Source: Pseudomonas fulva 12-X (GTDB lineage Bacteria; Pseudomonadota; Gammaproteobacteria; Pseudomonadales; Pseudomonadaceae). From it: DNA of 64,000 bases. Shown piece by piece: positions 14,238 through 24,277 of the stretch (position 1 is its first letter; each line of letters opens with the position of its first letter). The stretch covers positions 3,859,001 through 3,923,000 of the forward strand of contig NC_015556.1 in NCBI RefSeq assembly GCF_000213805.1, in the 5' to 3' direction. A program made the position numbers and the translations under genes. Under the pieces are notes generated by a model. It was not told the origin of the DNA and ran no database searches. It worked only from the letters and a program-made list of their open reading frames with translations.

Positions 14238-14273
14238 TTTATCTCTCTCGAATCCGTAGGTCAGTCGGCGGGC

Positions 14274-15410
14274 TTAGCGGCGCTTGGCCATGGCTTCGAT
14301 GAAGCGGTCGAACAGCGGGGCGACATCGTTCGGGCCCGGGCTGGCTTCAGGGTGACCCTGGAAGCTGAAGGCGTCCTTGTCGGTGCGCTCAATGCCCTGC
14401 AGAGTGCCGTCGAACAGCGACTTGTGGATCGGACGCAGATTGCTCGGCAGGCTGCTCTCGTCCACGGCGAAACCGTGGTTCTGGCTGGTGATCATCACCA
14501 CGCCAGTGTCGAGGTCCTGGACCGGGTGGTTGGCACCGTGGTGGCCGTGGCCCATTTTCAGGGTCTTGGCGCCTGAGGCCAGAGCCAGCAGCTGGTGGCC
14601 GAGGCAGATGCCGAATACCGGGATGTCGGTTTCCAGAACGTCCTTGATCGCCTGGATGGCGTAGTCACATGGCTCGGGGTCGCCAGGACCGTTGGACAGG
14701 AACACACCATCGGGATTGAGCGCCAGCACTTCGCTGGCCGGCGTCTGCGCCGGCACCACGGTCAGGCGGCAACCGCGCTCGACCAGCATGCGCAGAATGT
14801 TCAGCTTGACGCCGTAGTCGTAGGCGACCACGTGGTACGGCAGCTCGCTGGCAGCGATCTCGGGATGGCTGTCGTCTTTCAGGTTCCACACGCTGGAGCG
14901 CCATTCGTAGCGCTCGGTGCAGCTGACTTCCTTGGCCAGGTCCATGCCTTTCAGGCCCGGGAAGCCACGCGCCAGCTCAAGGGCTTTTTCCTCGGTGGCG
15001 TCGGCGCCAACCAGGATGCAGCCGTTCTGGGAGCCCTTTTCACGCAGGATGCGGGTCAGGCGGCGGGTATCGATACCGGCGATGGCGACGGTGCCGTTTT
15101 CCTTGAGGTAATCAGGCAGCGACTGCTTGTTACGCCAGTTGCTGGCGATCAGCGGCAGATCGCGAATGATCAGGCCGGCAGCCCAGACGCGATTGGACTC
15201 GGCGTCTTCCGGCGTGGTGCCGGTATTGCCGATGTGTGGATAGGTCAGGGTAACGATCTGCTGGGCATAAGACGGATCGGTAAGAATTTCCTGATAGCCG
15301 GTCATGGCGGTGTTGAACACCACCTCCCCGACAGTTTGGCCGTCGGCCCCGATGGCCTCGCCGCGAAAAATGCTGCCGTCAGCAAGGGCGAGTATGGCTG
15401 GCTTACTCAA
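14274..15410 (-). CDS. carA: Carbamoyl-phosphate synthase small subunit, TTG start
   Basis: The glutamine amidotransferase subunit that supplies ammonia to CarB. The 378-residue product has the N-terminal CPSase_sm domain ([17 protein letters not shown]). A class I amidotransferase domain follows, with the nucleophile in [12 protein letters not shown] and a His/Glu in [11 protein letters not shown]. The start is TTG at 15408-15410. A GGGAGG ribosome site lies five bases upstream, and the resulting N terminus fits the family, whereas an upstream in-frame TTG has no ribosome site. Confidence 0.95.
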   Translation of the reverse strand: MSKPAILALADGSIFRGEAIGADGQTVGEVVFNTAMTGYQEILTDPSYAQQIVTLTYPHIGNTGTTPEDAESNRVWAAGLIIRDLPLIASNWRNKQSLPDYLKENGTVAIAGIDTRRLTRILREKGSQNGCILVGADATEEKALELARGFPGLKGMDLAKEVSCTERYEWRSSVWNLKDDSHPEIAASELPYHVVAYDYGVKLNILRMLVERGCRLTVVPAQTPASEVLALNPDGVFLSNGPGDPEPCDYAIQAIKDVLETDIPVFGICLGHQLLALASGAKTLKMGHGHHGANHPVQDLDTGVVMITSQNHGFAVDESSLPSNLRPIHKSLFDGTLQGIERTDKDAFSFQGHPEASPGPNDVAPLFDRFIEAMAKRR

Positions 15411-15443
15411 GAAGACCTCCCGTAGATCGTGGAGCAAACGCAG

Positions 15444-15471
15444 ATTGTAAAAAAGCGGGATGACGTGTGAA
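15444..15471 (-). promoter_or_regulatory. Candidate carA promoter overlapping a terminator
   Basis: On the minus strand TTCACA (15466-15471) and TACAAT (15444-15449) are separated by 16 bases. This predicts a start about 27 bases before carA. The -35 lies in the loop of the hairpin at 15449-15488, and the -10 abuts its T-run. Confidence 0.5.
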
Positions 15472-15488
15472 GGTCATCCCGCTTTTTT
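15449..15488. terminator. Strong bidirectional terminator between dapB and carA
   Basis: AAAAAAGCGGGATGAC pairs with GTCATCCCGCTTTTTT, with an 8-base loop; A-runs and T-runs flank both sides, so it can work on either strand. It would end dapB transcripts before carA. Confidence 0.85.
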
Positions 15489-15616
15489 GATTGATTCATT
15501 CTGCGCAACTTTTAGTGGACACACTAAAGCGGAAAGCTTACAGGAAAAGTGCCTTTTTCGAAAGGCGTTCAAGGCCAAAAACCTGAAATCCGATCCGTGG
15601 CCGCCCCTGATAACCA

Positions 15617-15642
15617 CCGAGGGCGCCATTGGCACCCTCGGT
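15617..15642 (-). terminator. Hairpin just after dapB
   Basis: CCGAGGGCGCC-ATT-GGCACCCTCGG is an almost perfect palindrome six bases beyond the dapB stop. It lacks a clean T-run on the minus strand, so it may protect the 3' end or assist the stronger terminator at 15449-15488. Confidence 0.5.
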
Positions 15643-15647
15643 TTCGG

Positions 15648-16508
<861 letters not shown>

Positions 16509-16516
16509 TTATCGCG

Positions 16517-17644
16517 TTAAAGGTCGCCGAAGAAGCGCTTCACGCCTTCGAACCAGCCATTGGCCTTGGGCGAGTTGGAGCTGTTGCCCGCCAGGGACTG
16601 GCGAAACTCTTCGAGCAGCTCGCGCTGGCGACGATCCAGATTGACCGGAGTCTCCACCGCGACCTTGCACATCAGATCGCCCGCGCCACCGCCGCGCACC
16701 GGGGCAACGCCCTTGCCGCGCAGACGGAACAGTTTGCCAGTCTGGGTGCCTTCCGGAATCTTCAGTTTGACCCGGCCATCGAGGGTCGGCACTTCCAGCT
16801 CTCCGCCGAGGGCCGCGTCAGCGAAGCTGATCGGCACTTCGCAGTACAGGTGCTTGCCGTCACGCTGGAAGATCGCGTGCTCGCGCACGTTGACCACCAC
16901 GTACAGATCGCCCGACGGGCCACCCAGCGTGCCCGCCTCGCCCTCACCAGAGAGACGGATGCGATCGCCGGTATCGACACCGGCCGGCACCTTGACCGAC
17001 AGGGTCTTGTGCTCTTCGACACGGCCATGGCCGTGGCACGAGCCGCAGGGGTCGGTGATCATCTTGCCGCTGCCGTGGCAGCGCGGGCAGGTCTGCTGCA
17101 CCGAGAAGAAGCCCTGCTGCATGCGCACCTGGCCGATACCGCCGCAGGTGGTACAGGTGACCGGGCTGGTGCCCTTCTTGGCGCCCGAGCCGTCACAGGT
17201 CTTGCAGTTGACCAGGGTCGGCACGCGAATGGTCACCGTGGTGCCACGTACCGCCTCTTCGAGATCCAGCTCCAGGGTGTAGCGCAGATCACTGCCTCGC
17301 TGCGCACCACCGCGCTGGCCGCCACGCTGGCCGCCGAAGAAATCGCTGAACACGTCGCCGAAGATGTCGGAGAAATTCGCGCCGCCACCACCAAAGCCGC
17401 CACCGCCGCCCATCTGCGGGTCGACGCCTGCATGACCGTACTGATCGTAGGCGCTGCGCTTGGCCGCATCGGACAGCACTTCGTAGGCCTCGTTAGCCTC
17501 CTTGAAGGCGTCTTCGGCCGCTTTGTCGCCGGGATTGCGGTCGGGGTGATGCTTCATCGCCAGGCGACGGTAAGCCTTTTTCAGCTCCGCCTCACTGGCC
17601 CCGCGCTCGACCCCGAGCACTTCGTAGTAGTCACGTTTAGACAT
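16517..17644 (-). CDS. dnaJ: Chaperone DnaJ (Hsp40)
   Basis: Co-chaperone that delivers clients to DnaK and stimulates its ATPase. The 375-residue type I J protein has a J domain with HPD at residues 33-35 and a Gly/Phe-rich linker ([18 protein letters not shown]). Four CxxCxGxG zinc motifs follow ([32 protein letters not shown]), then the C-terminal substrate domains. It lies 123 bp after dnaK, and two hairpins occupy that gap. Confidence 0.98.
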   Translation of the reverse strand: MSKRDYYEVLGVERGASEAELKKAYRRLAMKHHPDRNPGDKAAEDAFKEANEAYEVLSDAAKRSAYDQYGHAGVDPQMGGGGGFGGGGANFSDIFGDVFSDFFGGQRGGQRGGAQRGSDLRYTLELDLEEAVRGTTVTIRVPTLVNCKTCDGSGAKKGTSPVTCTTCGGIGQVRMQQGFFSVQQTCPRCHGSGKMITDPCGSCHGHGRVEEHKTLSVKVPAGVDTGDRIRLSGEGEAGTLGGPSGDLYVVVNVREHAIFQRDGKHLYCEVPISFADAALGGELEVPTLDGRVKLKIPEGTQTGKLFRLRGKGVAPVRGGGAGDLMCKVAVETPVNLDRRQRELLEEFRQSLAGNSSNSPKANGWFEGVKRFFGDL

Positions 17645-17688
17645 GGGTTTCTAGCACTCTCAAAATTCTTAAAGTCCAGACACGCCAA

Positions 17689-17745
17689 CGCGGGAGCAAG
17701 CCCCCGCGCGGCGGATCGCCCTGCCACACCGCGGTGCGACAGGGC
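17689..17745 (-). repeat. Two adjacent hairpins in the dnaK-dnaJ gap
   Basis: CGCGGGAGCAAGCCCCCGCG (17689-17708) and GCCCTGCCACACC...GGTGCGACAGGGC (17718-17745) are both strong palindromes. Neither has a T-run on the minus strand. They may set the dnaK:dnaJ ratio by partial termination or RNA processing. Confidence 0.65.
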
Positions 17746-17767
17746 GCAAACACAGGCAAGCCGGGGC

Positions 17768-19693
17768 TTACTTGTTGTCCTTGACTTCCTCGAACTCGGC
17801 GTCGACCACGTCGTCGGCAGAGCCCTTGGTTTCGCCAGCATCCGCCGCACCGGCGCCGGCAGCACCTGGCTGCGGCTGCTCGGCGTACATCTTCTGCGCC
17901 AGCGGAGTGGTGGCTTCGGACAGTGCGTTCATCTTCGCTTCGATGGCCGCCTTGTCGTCGCCCTTCACGGCAACTTCCAGCTCGCCCAGAGCGGTTTCGA
18001 TGGCCGCTTTCTCTTCCGCAGTGGCCTTGTCGCCGGCTTCGGTGAGCATCTTACGGGTCGCGTGCACCAGTTGGTCACCCTGGTTGCGTGCGCCAGCCAG
18101 CTCTTCGAACTTGCGGTCTTCCTCGGCATTGGCCTCGGCGTCGCGCACCATACGCTCGATCTCTTCATCGGACAGACCGGAGTTGGCCTTGATCACGATG
18201 GACTGCTGCTTGCCGGTGGCCTTGTCCTTCGCGCCGACGTGCAGGATACCGTTGGCGTCGATGTCGAAGGTCACTTCGATCTGCGGCACGCCGCGCGGAG
18301 CCGGCGGAATCTCGGCTAGGTCGAACTTGCCCAGGGACTTGTTCTGTGCGGCCTGTTTACGCTCACCCTGCAGCACGTGAATGGTCACGGCGCTCTGGTT
18401 GTCGTCGGCGGTCGAGAACACCTGCGACTTCTTGGTCGGGATGGTGGTGTTCTTCTCGATCAGCGGCGTCATCACACCGCCCATGGTTTCGATACCCAGG
18501 GTAAGCGGGGACACGTCGAGCAGCAGTACGTCCTTGACGTCACCGGCCAGTACCGCGCCCTGAATGGCTGCACCCATGGCCACGGCTTCGTCCGGGTTGA
18601 CGTCCTTGCGAGCGTCTTTGCCGAAGAAGTCGGAAACGGCTTTCTGCACCAGCGGCATACGGGTCTGACCGCCGACCAGGATCACGTCGTCGATCTTGCC
18701 GACGTCGATGCCGGCGTCTTTCAGCGCGATGCGGCACGGCTCGATGGTACGGCTGACCAGATCCTCGACCAGCGACTCCAGCTTGGCGCGGGAGATCTTC
18801 ACGTTCAGGTGCTTGGGACCGGTGGCATCGGCAGTGATGTACGGCAGGTTGACGTCGGTCGACTGCGAGGACGACAGCTCGATCTTGGCCTTCTCGGCAG
18901 CTTCCTTCAGGCGCTGCAGAGCCAGCGGATCGTTCTTCAGGTCCATGCCGGACTCTTTCTTGAACTCGTCGACGAGGTAGTCGATCAGGCGCATGTCGAA
19001 GTCTTCACCACCCAGGAAGGTGTCACCGTTGGTGGCCAGTACTTCGAACTGATGCTCGCCATCGACTTCGGCGATCTCGATCACCGACACGTCGAAGGTA
19101 CCGCCGCCCAAGTCGTAGACAATCACGGTGTGGTCGCCCTTGGCCTTGTCCATGCCGTAGGCAAGGGCCGCAGCGGTCGGCTCGTTGATGATGCGCTTGA
19201 CGTCCAGACCGGCGATGCGGCCGGCATCCTTGGTAGCCTGACGCTGGCTGTCGTTGAAGTAGGCCGGAACGGTGATGACCGCTTCGGTGACCGGCTCGCC
19301 CAGGTAGTCCTCGGCGGTCTTCTTCATCTTCTTCAGCACTTCGGCGCTGATCTGCGGCGGCGCCATGTCCTTGCCGCTGGCCTGCACCCAGGCATCACCG
19401 TTGCTGGCCTTGACGATCTTGTAAGGCACCAGCTTGATGTCTTTCTGCACGACGTCTTCTTCGAAGCGACGGCCGATCAGGCGCTTGACCGCGAACAGGG
19501 TGTTGTGCGGGTTGGTGACCGCCTGACGCTTGGCCGACTGACCGACCAGAATCTCGCCGTCGTTGGCATAAGCAACGATGGACGGCGTGGTACGCGCGCC
19601 TTCGGCGTTCTCGATGACTTTGACGTTACCGTTTTCAAGAATGGAGACGCAGGAGTTGGTGGTCCCCAGGTCGATACCGATGATTTTGCCCAT
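17768..19693 (-). CDS. dnaK: Molecular chaperone DnaK (Hsp70)
   Basis: ATP-driven chaperone for nascent and stress-denatured proteins. The 641-residue product begins [17 protein letters not shown]. The Hsp70 signatures [12 protein letters not shown] and [13 protein letters not shown] are present, as is the linker [16 protein letters not shown], and the tail ends [10 protein letters not shown] sigma-32-type promoter overlaps the end of grpE, so dnaK can be induced separately from grpE. Confidence 0.99.
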   Translation of the reverse strand: MGKIIGIDLGTTNSCVSILENGNVKVIENAEGARTTPSIVAYANDGEILVGQSAKRQAVTNPHNTLFAVKRLIGRRFEEDVVQKDIKLVPYKIVKASNGDAWVQASGKDMAPPQISAEVLKKMKKTAEDYLGEPVTEAVITVPAYFNDSQRQATKDAGRIAGLDVKRIINEPTAAALAYGMDKAKGDHTVIVYDLGGGTFDVSVIEIAEVDGEHQFEVLATNGDTFLGGEDFDMRLIDYLVDEFKKESGMDLKNDPLALQRLKEAAEKAKIELSSSQSTDVNLPYITADATGPKHLNVKISRAKLESLVEDLVSRTIEPCRIALKDAGIDVGKIDDVILVGGQTRMPLVQKAVSDFFGKDARKDVNPDEAVAMGAAIQGAVLAGDVKDVLLLDVSPLTLGIETMGGVMTPLIEKNTTIPTKKSQVFSTADDNQSAVTIHVLQGERKQAAQNKSLGKFDLAEIPPAPRGVPQIEVTFDIDANGILHVGAKDKATGKQQSIVIKANSGLSDEEIERMVRDAEANAEEDRKFEELAGARNQGDQLVHATRKMLTEAGDKATAEEKAAIETALGELEVAVKGDDKAAIEAKMNALSEATTPLAQKMYAEQPQPGAAGAGAADAGETKGSADDVVDAEFEEVKDNK

Positions 19694-19769
19694 TTCACTC
19701 TCCCAAAACTTTGAAATATCCGCCGCGTTATCGTGACCGCTGCGGTAGCACTAATACGCTTGACTCACT

Positions 19770-19797
19770 AAATGGGGTGTGGCCCGCCGATTTCAAG
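19770..19797 (-). promoter_or_regulatory. Sigma-32 (RpoH) type promoter for dnaK
   Basis: On the minus strand CTTGAAA (19791-19797) and CCCCATTT (19770-19777) are 13 bases apart, which matches the consensus CTTGAAA...CCCCATNT exactly. The -35 overlaps the grpE stop codon. Confidence 0.85.
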
Positions 19798-20359
19798 CCT
19801 GCTCATCGATAGATGGCGGCGCTTCGGCAGGCGCCTTGCTGACCACGACCATGGCCGGGCGCAGCAGGCGACCGTTGAGCAGGTAGCCCTTCTGGAACAC
19901 TTTGAGCACGCTGTTGGGCTCGACGTTGGTGCTCTCCTGCATGGCCATTGCCTGATGATGCTCCGGGTTGAACGGCGCACCATGAGGGTCGATGGCTTCC
20001 AGCTGGTGGCGCTTGAGGGTGTCGAGCAGCAACTTGAGCGTCAGCTCCATGCCCTCGCGCACCGCCTTGATCGATTCGTCGTCGGCGCTGGACAGCTCGA
20101 GACCACGCTCGAGACTGTCGACTACCGGCAGCAGGTCGTTGGCAAACTTCTCGAGAGCGAACTTGTGCGCCTTCTCGACATCCTGTTCAGCGCGACGGCG
20201 CACGTTCTGCAGATCGGCAGCCATGCGCAGCGACTGATCCTGCGCAGTCGCCAGTTGCTCTTCCAGCGTTTGCACGCGAGCAGCCAGGTCTTCGCTAGGC
20301 GCTGCGTCGTTTGCTTGCGCTTCGGAAGTCTGCGGATCCAGGTTCTGTTCGTCAGCCAT
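19793..20359 (-). CDS. grpE: Nucleotide exchange factor GrpE
   Basis: Exchanges ADP for ATP on DnaK. The 188-residue protein has a disordered acidic N terminus ([18 protein letters not shown]) and a long coiled coil. The conserved core includes [17 protein letters not shown] and the C-terminal beta domain motif [30 protein letters not shown] ribosome site precedes the ATG. It is first in a grpE-dnaK-dnaJ cluster and has its own heat-shock-type promoter. Confidence 0.97.
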   Translation of the reverse strand: MADEQNLDPQTSEAQANDAAPSEDLAARVQTLEEQLATAQDQSLRMAADLQNVRRRAEQDVEKAHKFALEKFANDLLPVVDSLERGLELSSADDESIKAVREGMELTLKLLLDTLKRHQLEAIDPHGAPFNPEHHQAMAMQESTNVEPNSVLKVFQKGYLLNGRLLRPAMVVVSKAPAEAPPSIDEQA

Positions 20360-20411
20360 GCATTTCTCCTCTGAATGATTCGACGAGCCTCAACTCGCGC
20401 GTCTGCCGCCT

Positions 20412-20439
20412 ATATAAGGATGATTTGTAGGGTTTCAAG
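20412..20439 (-). promoter_or_regulatory. Sigma-32 type promoter for grpE
   Basis: On the minus strand CTTGAAA (20433-20439) is followed after 13 bases by CCTTATAT (20412-20419). The -35 is perfect; the -10 is a partial match to CCCCATNT but also resembles a vegetative -10. It lies about 53 bases upstream of the grpE start. Confidence 0.7.
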
Positions 20440-20497
20440 GGCCACGACCACTTTCCAGCAGCCAGTCGTCAGCGTATTGCCACCTCATCGCAAACCA

Positions 20498-20513
20498 CTG
20501 TATAAATAACCAG
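20498..20513 (+). promoter_or_regulatory. LexA box upstream of recN
   Basis: CTGTATAAATAACCAG fits the gamma-proteobacterial LexA operator CTG-N10-CAG with an AT-rich centre. It is 23 bases before the recN ATG, where bound LexA would block transcription. Confidence 0.85.
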
Positions 20514-20535
20514 AACAACCCTGAGAGGCCTCGCC

Positions 20536-22209
20536 ATGTTGGTGCACCTGTCCGTCCACAATTACGCCATCGTCGAACACCTGGATCTGGAACTGGATCG
20601 GGGTATGAGCGTCATCAGCGGCGAAACCGGCGCCGGCAAGTCGATCATGCTCGACGCCCTCGGCCTGACTCTGGGCGATCGCGCCGACAGCGGCGTGGTT
20701 CGCCCCGGCGCCGACAAGGCGGACATCCTGGCCAGCTTCGACCTCGCCGACATCCCCGAAGCCCACGCCTGGCTCGCCGAGCGCGACCTGGATAACGACG
20801 GGCCGTGCATCTTGCGCCGGGTGATCACCGCCGAAGGTCGCTCGCGCGGTTACATCAACGGCACGCCCTGCCCGCTCGGCGACCTCAAGGCACTGGGCGA
20901 GCTGCTGATCGACATCCACAGCCAGCACGAGCACCAGTCGCTGCTCAAGACCGACACCCACCGCCGGCTGCTCGACGAATATGCCGGCGCCCAGGAACTG
21001 GCCCGCCAGGTCCAGCTGGCCGCGCAGCGCTGGAAGCAGACCCGCAGCGAACTCGAACGCGTGACCTCCCAGGGCGACGAGCAGCGTGCCCGACATCAGT
21101 TGCTCAGCTATCAGCTCGAAGAACTGGAAAACCTTGGTTTGGGCGATAACGAACTGGAGCAACTGGAGCAGGATCACAAGGCGCTGACCAATGCCGAGAG
21201 CCTGCTCGGCGCCTGTCGCCAGGTGATCGACCAGTGCAGCGAGAGCGATGCCGGCAACGTGCTGTCGGTGCTCACCGCCAGCCTCAACCGCCTCGGCAGC
21301 CTGCAGGGCCAGCCGGGCGCCCTGAACGAAGCCACCAACCTGCTGGCCAGCGCGCAGATCCAGATCGAGGAAGCAGTGGGCGAGCTCAACCGTTTCCTCG
21401 ACCACTTCGACGCCGACCCCGAGCGCCAGCAACAACTCGAAGAACGCCTGGACACCATCTATACCCTGGCGCGTAAACACCGCATCCACCCCAGTGAACT
21501 GCCCGCCATGCAGCAGCAGCTGTTCGACGAACTGGAAAGTCTCAATGCCGACGACCAGGCCGCCGAACGCCTGGGCGAGGAGCTTGCTGCCTACGGCCGT
21601 CACTACCAGGAAAAGGCTGCCGAGCTCAGTGCCAAACGCCAGAAGGCCGCCAGCAAGCTGGGCAAGGCGGTTGAAAAGGAAATGCAGACCCTGGGCATGC
21701 CGGGCGGACGCTTCAGTATTCAACTGCAGCCCATCGAAGGCAGCGAGCCAAATGCCAATGGCCTGGAACAGGTCGAGTTTCTGGTCAGCGCCAACCCCGG
21801 GCAGCCGATCAAGGCACTGGCCAAGGTCGCCTCGGGCGGTGAACTGTCACGCATCAGCCTGGCCATCCAGGTGATCACCGCGCAGACCTCACGGGTTCCG
21901 ACCCTGGTGTTCGACGAGGTGGACGTGGGCATCGGCGGCCCTACCGCCGAAGTGGTCGGTCAGCTGCTGCGTCGCCTCGGCGAGCGCGGCCAGGTGCTGA
22001 CCGTGACTCACCTGCCGCAAGTCGCCGCCCAAGGTCACCAGCACCTTTTCGTACACAAGGTACGCGGCAGCAATGCCACCCGCACCGCGGTCAGCAAGCT
22101 CGGCGAAGCGCAGCGCATCGAGGAAGTTGCGCGCATGCTGGGCGGCATCGACCTGACCGACGAATCCCTGGCCCACGCTCGCAAACTGGTCAGCAACGCC
22201 CAGAACTGA
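20536..22209 (+). CDS. recN: DNA repair protein RecN
   Basis: SMC-like ATPase recruited to double-strand breaks. The 557-residue product begins MLVHLSVHNYAIVEHLDLEL. Walker A is GETGAGKS at residues 29-36, and long coiled coils fill the centre. The ABC signature is in VASGGELSRISLAIQ, and Walker B is in TLVFDEVDVGIGG. It is transcribed divergently from grpE. The LexA box puts it in the SOS regulon, as is known for recN in E. coli. Confidence 0.97.
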   Translation: MLVHLSVHNYAIVEHLDLELDRGMSVISGETGAGKSIMLDALGLTLGDRADSGVVRPGADKADILASFDLADIPEAHAWLAERDLDNDGPCILRRVITAEGRSRGYINGTPCPLGDLKALGELLIDIHSQHEHQSLLKTDTHRRLLDEYAGAQELARQVQLAAQRWKQTRSELERVTSQGDEQRARHQLLSYQLEELENLGLGDNELEQLEQDHKALTNAESLLGACRQVIDQCSESDAGNVLSVLTASLNRLGSLQGQPGALNEATNLLASAQIQIEEAVGELNRFLDHFDADPERQQQLEERLDTIYTLARKHRIHPSELPAMQQQLFDELESLNADDQAAERLGEELAAYGRHYQEKAAELSAKRQKAASKLGKAVEKEMQTLGMPGGRFSIQLQPIEGSEPNANGLEQVEFLVSANPGQPIKALAKVASGGELSRISLAIQVITAQTSRVPTLVFDEVDVGIGGPTAEVVGQLLRRLGERGQVLTVTHLPQVAAQGHQHLFVHKVRGSNATRTAVSKLGEAQRIEEVARMLGGIDLTDESLAHARKLVSNAQN

Positions 22210-22247
22210 TCGGCAGAAACCTGCAGAAATCATTTCCTGCAGGCATG

Positions 22248-22274
22248 AAAAAGGCGACCTGAGTCGCCTTTTTT
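22248..22274. terminator. Bidirectional terminator between recN and fur
   Basis: AAAAAGGCGAC-CTGA-GTCGCCTTTTTT, with A- and T-runs on both sides, lies between the convergent recN and fur genes. Confidence 0.9.
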
Positions 22275-22289
22275 CGTAAACCGAAACGC

Positions 22290-22697
22290 TTACTTGGCGG
22301 TACGGCGTACGTAGAGCACCAGATTGTGATCCACCAGCTCGAAACCGTGCTCACGAACGATTTCCTTCTGGCGCTTCTCGATCTCGGCGTCGAAGAATTC
22401 GATCACGTCGCCGGTGTCCACGCACACCATGTGATCGTGGTGACCACCATCAGCCAGCTCGAACACGGCATGGCCGCCATCGAAGTTGTGGCGTACCACC
22501 AGGCCGGCCGCTTCGAACTGGGTCAGTACGCGGTAGACGGTCGCCAGACCGACATCCTCGCCTGCATCCATCAGCGACTTGTAGACATCTTCGGCGCTCA
22601 TGTGACGCTGCTCGGCAGAGTCCAGCATCTGCAGGATCTTGACCCGTGGCAGGGTTACTTTCAGGCCAGCTTTGCGCAGTTCGCTATTTTCAACCAT
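22290..22697 (-). CDS. fur: Ferric uptake regulator Fur
   Basis: Iron-dependent repressor of siderophore and iron-uptake genes. The 135-residue product begins MVENSELRKAGLKVTLPRVK. The winged helix includes EDVGLATVYRVLTQFEAAG, and the metal-site histidines are in GGHHDHMVCVDTGDVIEF. The C-terminal CxxC seen in some Fur proteins is absent, as in P. aeruginosa Fur. It is divergent from bamE/omlA, with 96 bp between starts. Confidence 0.98.
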   Translation of the reverse strand: MVENSELRKAGLKVTLPRVKILQMLDSAEQRHMSAEDVYKSLMDAGEDVGLATVYRVLTQFEAAGLVVRHNFDGGHAVFELADGGHHDHMVCVDTGDVIEFFDAEIEKRQKEIVREHGFELVDHNLVLYVRRTAK

Positions 22698-22720
22698 GGT
22701 CTGCTTTCTCGCGGAAGCGC

Positions 22721-22749
22721 TTCGCAGCTTCCCTTATTGCGGGTATGAT
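22721..22749 (+). promoter_or_regulatory. Candidate bamE/omlA promoter
   Basis: TTCGCA (22721-22726) and TATGAT (22744-22749) are separated by 17 bases in the fur-omlA intergenic region. The -10 is good and the -35 poor. It overlaps the region that must also hold the fur promoter. Confidence 0.45.
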
Positions 22750-22793
22750 CGGGGTTTACGTTGCCCAGCCAAGATAGTGGAAGACGCCCACCG

Positions 22794-23303
22794 ATGCAAA
22801 AAACCAGACTCCTGCTGACCAGCCTCACCTTCATGGGGCTCATCGCACTCGCCGGTTGCTCATTCCCCGGGGTTTATAAAATCGACATCCAACAGGGCAA
22901 TGTCGTCACGCAGGACATGATAGACCAGTTGCGCCCCGGAATGACCCGGCGCCAAGTGCGGTTTATCATGGGCAACCCACTGATCACGGACACCTTCCAC
23001 GCCAACCGCTGGGATTACCTGTACAGCATGCAGGCCGGCGGCAGCCAGCGTCAGCAGGAGCGTGTAACGCTCAACTTTGACGGCAACGACCAACTGGTCA
23101 GCCTGTCCGGCGACTTCATGCCGGGCACCAGCCGCGACGACCAGATTCTCGGCCGCGACGGCGCCCCGACCCAGGCACCGACTCAGCAGCAGGACAAGCC
23201 TGCCGCACCTGGTTCGGTGCTCGAGCAGATCCAGCGCGACGTCGACAACGTCGAAACCGTACCGGTACCGACACCGGAGCCGCTGGAAACCTCGCCTCGG
23301 TAA
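22794..23303 (+). CDS. bamE: Outer membrane assembly lipoprotein BamE (OmlA)
   Basis: Small lipoprotein of the BAM complex that inserts beta-barrels into the outer membrane. The 169-residue product has a signal peptide ending in the lipobox LIALAGC. The SmpA/OmlA domain follows ([35 protein letters not shown] and [10 protein letters not shown]). The Pro/Gln-rich C-terminal extension is typical of Pseudomonas OmlA. The start at MQKTRLLL gives a normal signal peptide. It is divergent from fur. Confidence 0.95.
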   Translation: MQKTRLLLTSLTFMGLIALAGCSFPGVYKIDIQQGNVVTQDMIDQLRPGMTRRQVRFIMGNPLITDTFHANRWDYLYSMQAGGSQRQQERVTLNFDGNDQLVSLSGDFMPGTSRDDQILGRDGAPTQAPTQQQDKPAAPGSVLEQIQRDVDNVETVPVPTPEPLETSPR

Positions 23304-23324
23304 GCACAACAGCAGCACATAACG

Positions 23325-23353
23325 AAAAGCCCCGGCCAATGCCGGGGCTTTTT
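23325..23353. terminator. Bidirectional terminator between bamE and rnfH
   Basis: AAAAGCCCCGGC-CAAT-GCCGGGGCTTTTT lies between the convergent bamE and rnfH genes, with A- and T-runs on either side. Confidence 0.9.
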
Positions 23354-23378
23354 CATTACCGCCTGAAAACCTGGAAGC

Positions 23379-23699
23379 TCAACGCTGGGCAGCATTCCTC
23401 GCACGCTCGGCGGCCTGGGCGGCGCGGCGCTTGCGTACCTCTTTCGGATCAGCGAGCAGGGGCCGGTAGATTTCCACACGGTCGCCCTCTTCCAGGCGCT
23501 GCGTCTCGGGCGACGCGACGATCTTGCCGAATATTCCCAGTGGCACCCCAGCCAGATCCAACTCGGCAAAGTGCGCCTGCAAACCGGATTGCAAAGCGGC
23601 CTCGCGCACGGTGGCGCCGACAGGCAATTGCAGGCTGATCAGCATCTGCCGATCCGGCGCGGCGAAGACCACCTCCACCGACAGTTGATTATTGGCCAT
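23379..23699 (-). CDS. rnfH: RnfH family ubiquitin-like fold protein (UPF0125)
   Basis: A 106-residue protein of the RnfH/YfjF family, a beta-grasp fold of unclear role. It begins MANNQLSVEVVFAAPDRQML and contains the signature GVPLGIFGKIVASPETQRL with EGDRVEIYRPLLADPKEVRK. The C terminus is basic. The MANNQ start was chosen over an upstream one because it fits the family and overlaps the ratA stop by 11 bases. The ratA-rnfH pair is conserved in proteobacteria. Confidence 0.9.
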   Translation of the reverse strand: MANNQLSVEVVFAAPDRQMLISLQLPVGATVREAALQSGLQAHFAELDLAGVPLGIFGKIVASPETQRLEEGDRVEIYRPLLADPKEVRKRRAAQAAERARNAAQR

Positions 23700-24126
23700 G
23701 CAGTTCCTTGGCCCGCTGGCAGAAGGCATCGACCATGGTATTGGCCGCCTGATTGAACAGCGGCCCCAGGGTTGCGCGCATGATCGGGCCAGCGTAGTCA
23801 AAGGTCAGATCCAGGCTGATTTTGCAGGCCTTCTCGCCTAACGCCTTGAACGTCCACTGGCCATGCAGGTGCTCGAACGGACCATCTTCCAGGTTCAGTT
23901 CGATGGATTGACCCGGTACCAGCACATTGCGCGTTGTGAAGCGCTGGCTCAAACCAGCCTTGGCCACTTCCAGGCTGGCGACCATGTGCGTATCGCTGGC
24001 CTCGATGACCTGGCTCGACGCACACCAGGGCAGGAACTCGGGATAGCGCTCGACATCGTTGACCAGGTCATAGAGTGCCTGGGCAGGATACGGAAGCAAG
24101 GCCGAGCGCTGGATGTGAGTACTCAT
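23689..24126 (-). CDS. ratA: RatA family START/COQ10-type protein
   Basis: A 145-residue SRPBCC (START-like) protein of the RatA/COQ10 family. In E. coli RatA has been reported to inhibit 70S formation; relatives bind ubiquinone. It begins MSTHIQRSALLPYPAQALYD and has the motifs NDVERYPEFLPWC, DLTFDYAGPIMRATLGPLF and ANTMVDAFCQRA. Its neighbours smpB (divergent) and rnfH (overlapping) are the usual ones. Both the toxin role and a quinone-binding role remain possible. Confidence 0.92.
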   Translation of the reverse strand: MSTHIQRSALLPYPAQALYDLVNDVERYPEFLPWCASSQVIEASDTHMVASLEVAKAGLSQRFTTRNVLVPGQSIELNLEDGPFEHLHGQWTFKALGEKACKISLDLTFDYAGPIMRATLGPLFNQAANTMVDAFCQRAKELHGQ

Positions 24127-24277
24127 AACGATTGAATTTCCACGGTTGGCGACATCGCAGCAGCGCGATATCGCGGGTCGATGCCCATTACAACTGACAC
24201 CAACCCGAGGGCGAGTATCCCAATATTGTCGGAGATTAGCCCGGAGGCCTCAAGCGCACGGCTGCCGCAGTGCTTTT

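Noticed and set aside
24127..24277. Possible small RNA or riboswitch upstream of ratA/smpB
   Set aside because: No conserved motif or terminator is seen outside copy A of the repeat.
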